A DNA stretch of 64,000 nt from Tricholoma matsutake (Eukaryota; Basidiomycota; Agaricomycetes; Agaricales; Tricholomataceae). Within the stretch, counting starts at the first letter, position 1. Each line of letters starts with the position of its first letter. Where the stretch lies: assembly GCA_026075535.2 (NCBI GenBank), contig AP026548.1, positions 6,510,001-6,574,000 of the forward strand, written 5' to 3'. Below, in pieces: positions 19,574-29,524 of this stretch. The position numbers and the translations under genes were made by a program. Under the pieces are notes generated by a model. The model ran no database searches. It was not told where the DNA came from and worked only from the letters and a program-made list of their open reading frames with translations.

Positions 19574-21499
19574 TTACGTTCGGCCACCGCGTCCTGCGGG
19601 ATGGTGAGTAGGAGGAGAGCGAGAGTTGCGTCGCGCACTCACCTCGTCATAGCGAGCTTTGATCCAATCACGGTCAAAGCGATGTCGCCAGAAGTTGCAT
19701 CGACGATCGTCAGATGAGTGGTTTTTCCGGCAGTTTGTGCACCTGGCCGGGTGAGGACAGGCTGCCCCCTCTGGGGTAGCTGGAACAGGGGGGTTCGCTT
19801 TGGCGTTTCCCTTGCAACATCCGGCAAGAGCACGATGGTGCTCCTTGCGGTGTGGTCCTGCACAGATCGGACACTTGGTCTGTGGGGCTCTGCATGCAGG
19901 GGTGGGGTGGCCCCACTTCCAGCAGCGTTGGCAAAGGGGCAAGCCTGGGTTCGCCCTGGCCGCCCTTACGTAAGCGACGTAGCGTCCAAATTGGACGCCC
20001 CGCCCGATGAGAGCTTTAGCTCGTGCACCACTGACCGAGTCGGCGATGTTGAGGTATACAGTGCACGTATCCGACATTTTCGAATCACGCACAACCCGTG
20101 GAGGGACTTGCAATACTGTGAGGTCCGATATCCCGGACTTTCCCAAGTGTGCTAGTACGACATCAGGCGTTATGGCCTTGTCGTTTGCGATGTATGGCAC
20201 GTCGACCAGCTTTAGGTACGACGTGGAAGTAGGTAACGCTGCATCTACTTGCAGCGCGTACGGGAATGCTTTGTGAGCGGCTTCCTTAAAGCAGCGAAGG
20301 TCCTCCTCTGAGGCCACGACGTCAGTAGCTACTGACAGATTGCCAGCATGCATCGATGCGGACTGGGCCACTAATTTGGAGTGGTGCAGCCCGAGAGTAG
20401 CCCGGACGTGGTCCAGGAAGTCAGCAGGGTTCGTCTCTGCCCCAAGGGGAGGACGAACGTGGACCAGGACCTGTCGTCTAGACGGTCTGTGGACTGTAGG
20501 TGAGGGCTTAGCAGCCTTCGGTTTAGATGGGCCGACGTGCTGCTGTATATCAGCCAGCTTATCGGTTGGGAGTTCAGGGAAGGCCTTGGCTAGTCGCACA
20601 AGGCCGTCCATGGATGTGTTAGGTGCTCGCCCCCCTGGGAAGCGAGCAACCTGAGCGAAGGTCCCCCTGCCCGAAGGCCTGGTGGACCAGTTCACGGGGG
20701 GAGGTGGCCCTCGACCCCATGACGAAGAGATGCCCCCTGCTGGGGGTTTAGGAAGAGGTCGAGCCCCTTTTGGGCCTCGAGTCCTTGCAGATTTGTGAGG
20801 GGGGGGGCGTTGCCCATCCCATCCCTCCAGGTAGTCCGTCCTTGGGACGTCGTTGGGATCGTTAATGACAGTGCCCGACCTAGGTCGTTTGCTGCCCCCA
20901 GCCATCCTATCCAGGACTCTCCGGAGCGTATCGCTTCCAGAGTGGCGATCGAGGCCAGCCTCGGCAGCTGCTGCCAGCACCGAGCCCAATTGTTCTGCGA
21001 TAAGCTGCCGTTCTTCAGCAGTTGGTCGTGCGGACCCTGTCCTGTTCAGAACGATTCGGAATCCTTCAGCGTATTCCCCCAAGTCTTTGGCGAAGGTCTG
21101 GGGTCCACTCCAGTCATCGCTAGCCATCTCCGTATCCTGAATGACGTGAGGGGAAGAGTTACCAGCCACTTCGTCAGCCCACTGCGAGGCAGGTGTAGAA
21201 GGGGTAGCAGGAGGTGCAGGAGACGCAGTGGCGTCCCTGGAAGATAACGCTGGCACGCTAAATCGCTGTGCTCGCGGTGTGACACTGCCTGCCCCATAGG
21301 GGGAGGGGGTAGGAGAGCCTCTTTGGGTCCTGTGAGGGCCCACTGAAGGAGTGTTCTGTGTGGATCTGCGGCTCTCTTCGAGCCGCAGAGAGTCAATTGG
21401 ATCGTCGCCGGGAGTTCTGGGCGTACCCGATCTGGAGAGTCCCCCCTCGTCCATCGCTTCACCCGATCTCCCCCTTCTTTTCGAGAATGTTTCTGACAT
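19574..21499 (-). CDS. LINE-B ORF1: Gag-like RNA-binding protein, 641 aa, intact
   Basis: This is the only undamaged ORF1 in the window. The N-terminal third (1-130) is rich in Ser, Pro and Thr and probably disordered. A Pro/Arg stretch spans 230-280, and a conserved globular part about 340-510 (VLVHVRPPLGAETNPADFLDH..). Three cysteine groups follow: C523-C536 (C-x2-C-x4-H-x4-C), C543 onward (CPICAGPH) and about C587-C601 (CTNCRKNH..C). This layout matches Gag-like ORF1 of I-type LINEs, which coats element RNA. The stop TAA is immediately followed by the ORF2 ATG. It would have to partner with an ORF2 from another copy, since its own ORF2 is broken. Confidence 0.92.
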   Translation of the reverse strand: MSETFSKRRGRSGEAMDEGGLSRSGTPRTPGDDPIDSLRLEESRRSTQNTPSVGPHRTQRGSPTPSPYGAGSVTPRAQRFSVPALSSRDATASPAPPATPSTPASQWADEVAGNSSPHVIQDTEMASDDWSGPQTFAKDLGEYAEGFRIVLNRTGSARPTAEERQLIAEQLGSVLAAAAEAGLDRHSGSDTLRRVLDRMAGGSKRPRSGTVINDPNDVPRTDYLEGWDGQRPPPHKSARTRGPKGARPLPKPPAGGISSSWGRGPPPPVNWSTRPSGRGTFAQVARFPGGRAPNTSMDGLVRLAKAFPELPTDKLADIQQHVGPSKPKAAKPSPTVHRPSRRQVLVHVRPPLGAETNPADFLDHVRATLGLHHSKLVAQSASMHAGNLSVATDVVASEEDLRCFKEAAHKAFPYALQVDAALPTSTSYLKLVDVPYIANDKAITPDVVLAHLGKSGISDLTVLQVPPRVVRDSKMSDTCTVYLNIADSVSGARAKALIGRGVQFGRYVAYVRAARANPGLPLCQRCWKWGHPTPACRAPQTKCPICAGPHRKEHHRALAGCCKGNAKANPPVPATPEGAACPHPARCTNCRKNHSSDDRRCNFWRHRFDRDWIKARYDEVSARRNSRSPPTHHPAGRGGRT

Positions 21500-21524
21500 G
21501 CGCTGGTAAGATGCTAGTTAACAC

Positions 21525-23378
21525 GCTCCTTGACTTGTTACAACCACCATAAACAGTGGTAAACACCTCTGCTCAACGTTGCACGCAACGTCGACACCTC
21601 AATTTTTGTCCAATTTTCGATCGGATTTCACCATCACGAACGCTCTCGGCGTCTCCAGGCTTGCCCTGATTTGCTAAGAGATCCGTCCATCCGATCTCCG
21701 GGGATGTCTCGGTCATTGTTTCCAACAGTGACTGCTATCTGTCTTGTTCCCCTTGGCTTCGAGGATCCTGGCTAGGTGAGTGATGTCTATGAAAGAGTAG
21801 TCTGGGTCCCTATGGGGGCTTAGAGCAGGTGTGGGATGCCTGCTTCAATGCTCGCCCAAGTAGAAGCGCTTGTTTAGCTGGGGGAGGTCTGGCTTAGGGG
21901 GAAGGACGTTCTTACTGGACTGCTGGCCGTCTGGGAGGCTCCCAGCCTCCATGCTCTGTGAGTTTCTATTACTAGAGACATGCTACACTGACTACCCGTT
22001 GGAATACACCATCGTTAAAAGGGGCCGGGCGATGGTGCCCCCTGACAGCTAGGTCGACGCTCTGGTGGCCGCTACTCACCACCAACTCTCTACCTCTGGT
22101 GCTCACTCTTTTAGGGTGTTATGACCCGGGTTCAATCTTCTCCCACCAGGCAACAGGATGCGCGGCCTGTTCGCCCCCTCGGAGTGTTTGGAGGCTGTAT
22201 CGGGTGGACCTGGAACTGAGATAAGGGGCCATCTGTTATCAACCTTACGCTATGTATTTTGACTGTTATCGTCATTTACCTGTGCTAACTCACTCTCAAT
22301 GCCCAAACGGCTGAACAGAGACCAAACCACACGCTGGGGCCTTCACGACCCCACCTTGATTATGGGTGACATCGTTGGTGATGATGCCCAAGACTACGAC
22401 ACCCAGTTCTCACAGAACGAACTGGAGGTAGCAGCTGCCCTAGGCAGTTTGAGATCTGTGGGCTGGGGAGGACCTCCCCGACCCTGACGACTACGTGGAC
22501 TCTCTTGCTAGGCAGGAGGCCCTCACTTACACTGCACGCTGCGTATTTCGATCACTAGCATCATATACCAGTACTAACTTGCTCCTGATGCCCAAGCGGA
22601 CAACCAGAGACGATCGTTCCAATGATCCTACGCCTCCGGCAGCTGTTCCAGCTTCCTGTGTGGCGATGCCAACAGCTCTAGCAGAGCTCCAATCTGGGGA
22701 ACCCTCGTTCCCAGTACAGTGCCGTCATCATCACAGATGGCCGTGCTGCTACTTGTGTGGGGCATTCCGCTCCACACCCATCACCGCCAGTCCGCTGGCT
22801 GCTGTCAGGTTGGTGACAAATGTCGCTACCCTTTACGTTCTCCCCGCTGCGGGGGGGAAATTGCTATCGAGTGCATGTGCTGGCAGTGCATTTGCTCGAG
22901 GGGGGCTTTGGCCCCCTGCTTATGGCAGTTCCGGTGAATAACCAGGTGAACAACCAGCTGCCACATTACTGTTACTCGTGCATGACATGGTGATGGTCCA
23001 CCTCGTTCGTCCGGGGTGGTCAATCCTCGTTGGCTGGGAGTATGCGGACGGTTATTCCTCCCGCAAGGGGGGATTTACGGTGAATTGACACCACTGCGCC
23101 TGATCTGACTTCGGTTGGATATGTGGCCGGGGGACCGCTTCGCACCAGCTGACGATCTAATGGCTAGCTTCAGGAGGGGGTCCCACCCTCCAGATTATTG
23201 CCTTTCCTGGCTGAGAGGCCAACGTCTGTGGCACTGCCCGCCTAAAGTGGCTAAAACGAGGACCTGGGTAGGATATGGGTGAGGGGAAGCGTAGTTATAG
23301 TAGTACCCAAGTTTGTATCCTGCTCCGCGGACTGCGATCGAGCCCCGCATTATAAATTGTTGACCCAAAAAAAAAAAA
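21525..23378 (+). mobile_element. NA-6: short-subfamily NA element in the LINE-B leader
   Basis: 5' end at 21525, poly(A) at 23367-23378. The duplication AGATGCTAGTTAA flanks it (21509-21521 and 23378-23390). Length is 1854 bp. It separates the LINE-B ORF1 start from about 100 bp of leader and so probably blocks LINE-B transcription. The first 770 bp (leader) and the last 440 bp hold no gene. Confidence 0.92.
22299..22941 (+). pseudogene. Broken NA ORF of the short subfamily (NA-6)
   Basis: MPKRLNRDQTTRWGLHDP.. runs about 60 codons and ends after a frameshift at 22487. DSLARQEA and a second MPKRTTRDDRS start follow at 22495-22600, then the Pro/Arg C-terminal part to 22941. The conserved WRQMAWELF block is absent. 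It has the same rearrangement as NA-3, NA-7 and NA-10. Confidence 0.8.
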
Positions 23379-23658
23379 GATGCTAGTTAAACCGGATCGC
23401 TGTGATCGTAGACGGATTGAGCTGCAAAATGTGAAAACGGTGTCGACGAAATTTTTTGTGGCTGTGCACATCGCGGTAAGAGGACAAGAAGCGACGGTGC
23501 ATGCACTCGATGACATCATCCCCCCCGCAGTGGGGGGAAGGTATAGGGAAGCAACACCATGTCACCATCCCGATAGTGGCCACCAGTTACTTGGTGGCCG
23601 TGAACGTAGAGGGGGATAGACCCCTGTACTAGTTGTGGCGCTGCTGTCCATGAGGACC

Positions 23659-24205
23659 TCAAGGACGATGGCACCGTGCTGGGGACGAGGGTTCCCCAGA
23701 TTGAGGCTCTGATTGAGCAGTGTGCACCGCCGCGTAGGAAGCCTGGAAGGCTGCCGGAGACGTGAGGTCGAGAGGTGTCGGAACGGCTGCTAGTTCCGCC
23801 GACATCGTCTCAGACAGTCGCCAGGTGGTCGTGAATAACTCCCAGGCCATTTGGCGCCATGCGTTCCTCTCTGCAGGGGGAACGGCGGATGTATGGATGG
23901 TACCAACAAACATAGTCATCGCGTCGAATTGGTGTAGCATGGCATGAGAGGTGGCTTCAATTTCCAGCCTCTCATTCACGGATAATGGCACTTCGTCCTC
24001 CACCAACTCAGGGATGAGGGGCAAAGGCGGTAATGGGGCAGGGGATGCCTCTGGAAAGAAGAGCTCGGCCATGCCAAGCTCCTGTGAATACATGTCCTCA
24101 CGTTCAAGACTGCGAGTCCATTGTTTATGTGCGACATGGACGTCCTGCGCCCACAGCACACGGTCTATCGTTTGCCTCGAGGCCAGCTTGGGGCTGCTCT
24201 CACCA
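23659..24205 (-). pseudogene. NA protein C-terminal part (NA-4), fused upstream to LINE ORF1
   Basis: The readable part includes the QTIDRVLWAQDVHVAHK, QELGMAELFFPE, IPELVEDEVPLS, RNAWRQMAWELFTTTW and SPAAFQASYAA segments and ends near 23659. The Arg tail is cut short, with stop codon differences. Upstream of about residue 95 the NA sequence is replaced by LINE ORF1 sequence. There is no proper NA start codon, so this is a remnant. Confidence 0.75.
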
Positions 24206-24987
24206 TAGCTGGGTGAGGACAGGCTGCCCCCTCTGGGGTAGCTGGGACGGGAGGGTTAGCCTTAGCATTACCCTTACAGCACCCAGCAAGGGCACGATGG
24301 TGCTCCTTGCGGTGTGGTCCTGCACAGATCAGACACTTGGTCTGTAGAGCTCTGCATGCTGGGGTGGGGTGGCCCCACTTCCAGCATTGTTGGCACAAAG
24401 GCAAACCAGGGTTCGCCCTGGCAGCCCTAACATAGGTGACGTAGTGCCCAAATTGGATGCCCCGCCCAATGAGAGCCTTAGCTCATGCACCACTGACCGA
24501 GTCAGTGATGTTAAGATAAACAGTGCACGTATCCGACATCTTCGAATCACGCACAACCCATGGGGGGACCTGCAATACTGTGAGGTCCGATATCCCAGAC
24601 TTTCCCAAGTGTGCTATCACGATGTCAGGTGTTATGGCCTTGTCGTTTGCAATGTATAGCACGTTGACCAGCTTCAGGTATGACGTGGAAGTAGGTAATG
24701 CTGCATCTACTTGCAGCGCGAAAGGGAATGCCTTGTGAGCAGCTTCCTTAAAGCAGCGAAGGTCCTCCTCAGAGGCAATGATGTCAGTAGCTACTGACAG
24801 ATTGCCAGCATGCATCAATGCAGACTGGGCCACTAGCTTAGAGTGGTGCAGCCTGAGAGTGGCCCGGACATGGTCCAGGAAGTCAGCAGGGTTCGTCTCC
24901 GCCCCAAGGGGGGGACGAACGTGGACCAGGACCTGTCGTCTAGATGTAGGTGAGGGCTTTGCAGCCTTCAGTTTGGATGGGCCGACA
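24206..24987 (-). pseudogene. LINE ORF1 fragment (zinc-knuckle and central part)
   Basis: Minus-strand ORF1 sequence, about residues 325-587: VLVHVRPPLGAETNPADFLDH, DLTVLQVPP, CQQCWKWGHPTPAC, CAGPHRKEHHRALAGCC, then a switch into NA sequence after ACPHPA. Arg codons are changed (for example the GARAKAL region reads as a stop) and a stretch near 24945 is deleted. It is not functional. Its fusion to the NA ORF is described as a chimera in the findings. Confidence 0.8.
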
Positions 24988-25047
24988 TTTTTTTTTTTTT
25001 TTTTTTTTGGGTCAAAAGTTTATAACACGGCGCCCAATCACAGTCCG
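24988..25047 (-). mobile_element. Severely 5'-truncated LINE tail
   Basis: Poly(T) 24988-25008 plus only about 39 bp of the LINE 3' tail (TTTTGACCC type) up to 25047. No matching duplication is seen on its two sides. LINE ORF1 lies to the left and unrelated host-like DNA to the right, so this is either an extremely short insertion or a rearrangement junction. Confidence 0.7.
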
Positions 25048-25313
25048 AGCCTATCGACCAACAGCCACCTTACCTCCAGTGCTCAATCAAGCTATAGAGG
25101 CTCCCGGTCGAGCCTATCGACCAGAAACTCATGCAAGTAAGACTGAGGGCGTCGGTCGAGCCTATCGACCAACAACCAAACTGTCGGTGGTGGTGGTTTC
25201 GTGAAATCGCAATCGAATCGGATTGATTACATCATTATCATTTTCAGTCTCCGCAACCAAACTCAGTGACTTTGCGCTCGTTGTACTATTGTACAGATTA
25301 CCCTACTGCATAG

Positions 25314-26327
25314 ATGTCCGAATACTTCGCTAATATCATTCCGAACCCGGATCATTTACACCTCCGACCACACTGCCTGACCTTTTCGACAGACGACCGA
25401 CCCAGATTGTACAGGGTAAGTCGTGGTATTACTGCTACAGTGACAAAGCTCTGCTGATGTCTACGTCTTTCAGGCTGTTTGCGAGTCCCTCAAGAGGTAC
25501 AATATAGATGGCTCTCTGCTATATCGGCGTGTAAAAGCAGATAACAAGGATGAGAGCGACTGGATCGCTCACGCAGACTGCCCAGTAAGTAACCCTTTTC
25601 TCCATACAGTGACAGTTATCGTGATGATCAAAATACAGATTTGTTATAACAATGAGGGTTTGTTCTACATTTTGGCGTGCTCTTGCAGGAAAAAAATCTA
25701 CTCAAAGGTTTGTTTCTGCTTAATTTTATATGCATTGTTCACAGTCGATCGCCAGGATTGCTTGAAGAAGATGGCAGAGGAACATGAAACTGGATGGCTT
25801 CATTGTGAGTGCAGATTCATCCTTCATCATTATTCATATGTAAGGTATCCTTTGTACTAGGCCCTTTCTGTAGAAGTTTCACAGTCATGTTGCATAGAGA
25901 ATGGGTATTCTGTGTAGACGAGAAGGGGCGCCGAGAAGAAAAACAAGCTGCTGACCAAATTAGAACTCACAAGAAGAAGAAGATCCAGAAACTGAAGAAG
26001 CAGGAGGAGAAGCGCAAAGCGAAGGAGAATGCAGAGATGAAAGGCGATGGCAGAAAAGATATAGAGGGCAACTGCCAGTGGGCAGCGGCAATTAAAAGGG
26101 TTCACCTTATACTGCCGCCTCCTCCAATTTGATAGTATGTATCTAGTGGTTTTGGCATTGCCTCGACTGTAACCCAAAAAAATGTCCAACTGTTGCAGGA
26201 TTGTTGTCGAGATATCCAGCTTCTAGTAGAGATTCCACCTGACATTTACATAATTGCCCAACCAGTAAAGCGACCTTCTGTTGGGTTCTCAGAATTCATG
26301 TCAATAGGGGCCCCTATTCCCAGATAA
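25314..26327 (+). CDS. Small multi-exon gene in the left arm, Lys-rich protein of about 168 aa, unknown
   Basis: Predicted exons 25314-25415, 25474-25584, 25689-25707, 25745-25804 and 25918-26132 join in phase (507 nt, 168 aa). The donors are GTAAGT, GTAAGT, GTTTGT and GTGAGT; all acceptors are AG. The start is MSEYFANIIPNPDHLHLR. The C-terminal exon is a highly charged, probably helical Lys/Glu segment (THKKKKIQKLKKQEEKRKAK) and ends in PPPPI. A further clean coding-like exon lies at 26199-26327 (DCCRDIQLLVEIPPDIYII..). It joins only if exon 5 changes frame, so the gene may be longer or frameshifted. No family is recognised. The same gene is present at 39887-39069. Confidence 0.6.
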
Positions 26328-26470
26328 GATACATAGGTTATCTTTTTTGCCATTTGCTATGTCTGTTCCTAGTTATTCAAGGGAAGCTTGTACAAGTAAA
26401 AAAATCCTAATTGTCCAAAGTGGTGATCAGGTATGCCAATGTTAGACACTTATACTGATTCTGGAAAACT

Positions 26471-27087
26471 CGTCTGATTTCCGTTGAGCATGACAGGACC
26501 ATGTTTTTTTAAACCAGGTTGGCTCTTCAGTGCGTCCTTGATAAAAATATAATGCTTACGAGAGGTCGGGCGTCCAAGACAGCTGTTACGCAGTAGGCAC
26601 CAATAAGCCCGTTTTACTTAAACCAATCTTGCTCTTGAGTTCAGTCTACAAAAGGGTAGCTGAGCAAATTTTTCGTCCGTCTGATTTCCGTTGAGCATGA
26701 CAGGACCACGTTTTTTTAAACCAGGTTGGCTCTTCAGTGCGTCCTTGATAAAAATATAATGCTTACAAGAGGTCGGGCGTCCAAGACGGCTGTTACGCAG
26801 TAGGCACCAATAAGCCCGTTTTACTTAAACCAATCTTGCTCTTGAGTTCAGTCTACAAAAGGGTAGCTGAGCAAATTTTTCGTCCGTCTGATTTCCGTTG
26901 AGCATGACAGGACCATGTTTTTTTAAACCAGGTTGGCTCTTCATTGCGTCCTTGATAAAAATATAATGCTTACGAGAGGTCGGGCGTCCAAGACGGCTGT
27001 TATGCAGTAGGCACCAATAAGCCCGTTTTACTTAAACCAATCTTGCTCTTGAGTTCAGTCTACAAAGGGTTAGCTGAACATCATTCA
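26471..27087 (+). repeat. 207 bp tandem repeat, three copies
   Basis: Copies start at 26471, 26678 and 26885 with CGTCTGATTTCCGTTGAGC, period 207 bp, differing at only a few positions. The right arm of the inverted repeat has a single copy (38530-38730). The unit contains no ORF of note. Confidence 0.93.
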
Positions 27088-27244
27088 TGAAATTTTTTAA
27101 GTCCCTCGTGCAATTGTTAGTAGATCAACTAGCAACCCTGCAGCGCAGAGGAAGATCTGGCAAAGCATCAGGTTAGGCAAATAAATGACATTGATGCCCG
27201 TAAAGATGAGAAAGGTGGTTATGTGAGGACTGCACGTGTAATGT

Positions 27245-27430
27245 TGTCTAAAAGACTGGCCAGAGGTAGGAAATGGAAATTGTAAGGGTATCTGGCACAA
27301 TATTGTTGTCGCCTGCGCTTGCCTGCGGTCGCACTGACTTACCACATCAAAATTGTAAGGGTATCTGGCACGATATTGTTGTCGCCTGCAGTCATGCAGA
27401 CTTGCCATATTATATGTTCACTGTTGTCTG
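27245..27430 (-). repeat. Satellite copies (about 1.3 units), inner end of left arm
   Basis: The CTGGCCAGAGGTAGGAAATGG and GGGTATCTGGCACAATATTG segments are the reverse of the satellite at 29600-30003 and 61328-62083. The second partial unit (27355-27430) is shortened. This is part of the dispersed approximately 148 bp satellite. Confidence 0.8.
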
Positions 27431-27593
27431 GTGGAATAGCAAGAGGTTGCAAAAGCTGTAACAAGCAATAGCGGGAAACCCATATCCGCATCTGAGTCAT
27501 GTCTAAACATTGCAAGGATCACTAACTATAACTATAACTAACTATAACTATACCAGACATGTAAAAAAGAAAACTGAATTTGGTAACCTGCGC
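27431..27593. other. Spacer with short CTAACTATAA repeats
   Basis: A short simple repeat (ACTATAACTAACTATAACT, 27522-27552) lies downstream of the ATP-grasp-like gene. Nothing else was recognised. Confidence 0.5.
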
Positions 27594-29524
27594 TTATCTC
27601 AGGACCTGAGCCTGCAGGTAATTGGGTATTAACCTGATAGCAGTGTTCACCATGGTCCAAGTATGGACGGCGGTGACCCGGCGGTAGAGACCTACTGTAA
27701 GACTTCTCTCCAGCTCATTGATGTAGTAGTGGAATTTTCCACCCCTCCCTTGTAAAACCCTGATGTCAACGCGGCAGAAGACTTGTAATGATGACGAACG
27801 ATCACATCGTCTGGTATTTTCGATGTTGAGGACTGCCTTCACCGACCCTTCCACGAAGTTTACAAATTCGTTATGGCTGGCAGTTGCCCGATCCGGCATC
27901 AGATTCTCGTTGCATATTTCTTTGGAAAACCCCCCCTCATGGAGCACCGGGTCTACAAAGTGTTAGTTATCTTCCAAAGTATTGCGAATGTTGGGCTTAC
28001 TTTAGTTGTTTCAAGGGTGTGTAATTGTCGACCAACTCGAAGTTGTGGGTCCAACCACCAGTGCTTTGTGGCCACGTATGAACAGCATGTAGTAGCTTAC
28101 CTCCGACAACAAAAGCCCTAATCTCTCCCTTCTCCACTAAAGAAGGCATCCAAGGCTGGGCTAGCCACGCCGGACGGGGCAGGCACTCGATTCCTTCGTA
28201 CAATATTTCTGACTCGGCATATTTCTGGAGAACTGTCTCGGTTCGGTAGTCGGCACCCCCGTCCCTCGCAGGGAGAAATGTGCACGTTGTCGAGTCGCTG
28301 AAGTCGCGTTTAACAACAATGTTGACGTTGTTGCATGCCATCCTGAGATCCCGCTCGTTGGTCAACGTCAGAGATTTGGGATAGGGGGTCTTTGTCACGG
28401 TCATTGCAGCGGTCATGAGGTCATTGTCGCGCTGAACCTTGCATGCCGATGCAAGAAGATCTTGTGGGTGGGGGAACATTGGAACATCGAGGGACAACTT
28501 GAGTAAGTTGCACCAAAATTGGTCAATATTCGTCCGATTCAATCCTGGATGTTCAGTACTAGAATAAATATCATTCAGAGGTTAATGGAGTATATGAGGA
28601 AGCATGGTACGTGCATGTAGTCGATAGCAAGGCTAAAACCTCCCACCATAAGGCTGAGATTTGACATATTGGTGATATGGCTGAAGTTTCCACTGAGTAG
28701 AATCTCTACGAACACGTCCCATTTCATCCATTGAACAGACCACCCTGCTTCCAGAAATGCAATTGCCCAGACCATCTGGTAGAACCATAATCAGATAAGA
28801 ATATCCAAAGTGATACAATACTTGCCATGTCATGTATTTGGTACGACTCTAGGTCTGGATTATGGTCGTCCTTATGGGCCCACTCCCGATAGGCCATTCC
28901 TGCAGGGGCTGTCCAAATTGCAGCCTTAATAGGGCCTGGGGTATTCCTTTCCATGACATAGCGATCATACGTTAAGAGAGTCATGATGCTTTCGAGGCTA
29001 TTCGGCTCTGTACAGATACGAGGACTCTCAACCACGAGCAGTTTTGGCCGAGCACTCGATGCACTGCCTGAATTACCTGGATGTGATTGTACAGACATAG
29101 AGGCTATTGCTTCAGGCAGAGATCGAAGATCTGGCAGTGGGTGAGGTGGCAGAGCACCTGAATAGGCGTCATTGAGTGGTGTGGCAGGGATTAGTGATTG
29201 GAATTGAGGCGGAATGTGTCTGTGGTACTTGGTATAATGGCCGAGATGCGGAACCCAAGCGGCGTACTCTTCATTTGTTAGTGCGCGACCTCGACTATCA
29301 AAATTTCCACACGCATCAGTGCAGTTTGGATGTACTTCTCTTGATTGGATATGGAAATTTAAGTGGTGGCCGTCCTTTAGGGTCAAAGGAGCTTGTCGCA
29401 TCCATGCAGGCTGTCTGCGTGACCGGTTCGCTGCAGCCTGGGTTATTTGACATCCACATGTGTGTGGACAAATCTCAAAGCCTAGCTGTGGATTCCCTTG
29501 CCGTCTTGCGGTACTTTCAGACAT
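27594..29524 (-). CDS. ATP-grasp-like protein A in the loop of the inverted repeat (multi-exon)
   Basis: Exon 1 runs from ATG 29524 to 28826 (233 codons) and starts MSESTARRQGNPQLGFE with Cys/His-rich sequence (CPHTCGC, NCTDACGN). A 50-nt GC-AG intron (28825-28776) then joins in phase to MVWAIAFLEAGWSV. Later exons (about 28550-27997 and 27947-27594) carry motifs of an ATP-grasp fold: VVKRDFSDS with a likely ATP-binding Lys, LAQPWMPSL, GEIRAFVVGGK, CRVDIRVL and the metal-site INELER. The same series occurs in the broken gene at 41464-58777, so the two are paralogs. The family joins a carboxylate to an amine or thiol using ATP; the substrate is unknown. Exact middle splice sites are uncertain. 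Confidence 0.65.

Larger units (their letters stand above)
12890..23492 (-). mobile_element. LINE-B: autonomous LINE carrying NA-5 and NA-6
   Basis: Poly(T) 12890-12911; 5' end near 23492 (GCTTCTTGTCCTC). The duplication GTGCATGCACTCGA is at 12876-12889 and 23497-23510. Without its two passengers the element is about 6464 bp. NA-5 (13895-16147) sits in ORF2 and NA-6 (21525-23378) in the leader, both in the opposite orientation. The 3' UTR (12912-13435) is otherwise empty. Confidence 0.92.
12376..24205 (-). mobile_element. NA-4: NA element split by LINE-B and fused to a LINE ORF1 piece
   Basis: Poly(T) 12376-12388 with the GGATCAGAA tail opens the element. Its 3' UTR runs to 12889, is interrupted by LINE-B (12890-23492) and resumes at 23497 after the duplication GTGCATGCACTCGA. 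The C-terminal half of the NA ORF (23659 to about 24200) follows. Near 24200-24206 NA sequence ends abruptly in LINE ORF1 sequence. The NA 5' half and its leader are missing. It sits in the LINE-C 3' UTR; a right-hand duplication was not found. Confidence 0.75.
25106..27317 (+). repeat. Long inverted repeat, left arm (2212 bp)
   Basis: It matches the reverse complement of 29927-30160 plus 38498-40095. From 25106 to about 26677 every position pairs with 65201 minus that position, so there are no indels and only isolated substitutions. The outer end is the 17-mer GGTCGAGCCTATCGACC, an imperfect palindrome that recurs at 25154-25170. The arm carries the multi-exon gene at 25314, a three-copy 207 bp tandem repeat (one copy in the other arm) and the start of the satellite. 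Confidence 0.93.

Noticed and set aside
25809..26189. Minus-strand hydrophobic frame in the arm (and its mirror at 39012-39344)
   Set aside because: The Leu-rich translation is the reverse of the Lys/Glu-rich exon on the other strand and not a membrane protein.
26471..27087. CRISPR-like array
   Set aside because: Units are direct 207 bp tandem copies with no spacer variety, in a fungal genome.
27522..27552. Possible telomere repeat CTAACTATAA
   Set aside because: Only about 30 bp, irregular, and not a known fungal telomere motif; treated as simple repeat.
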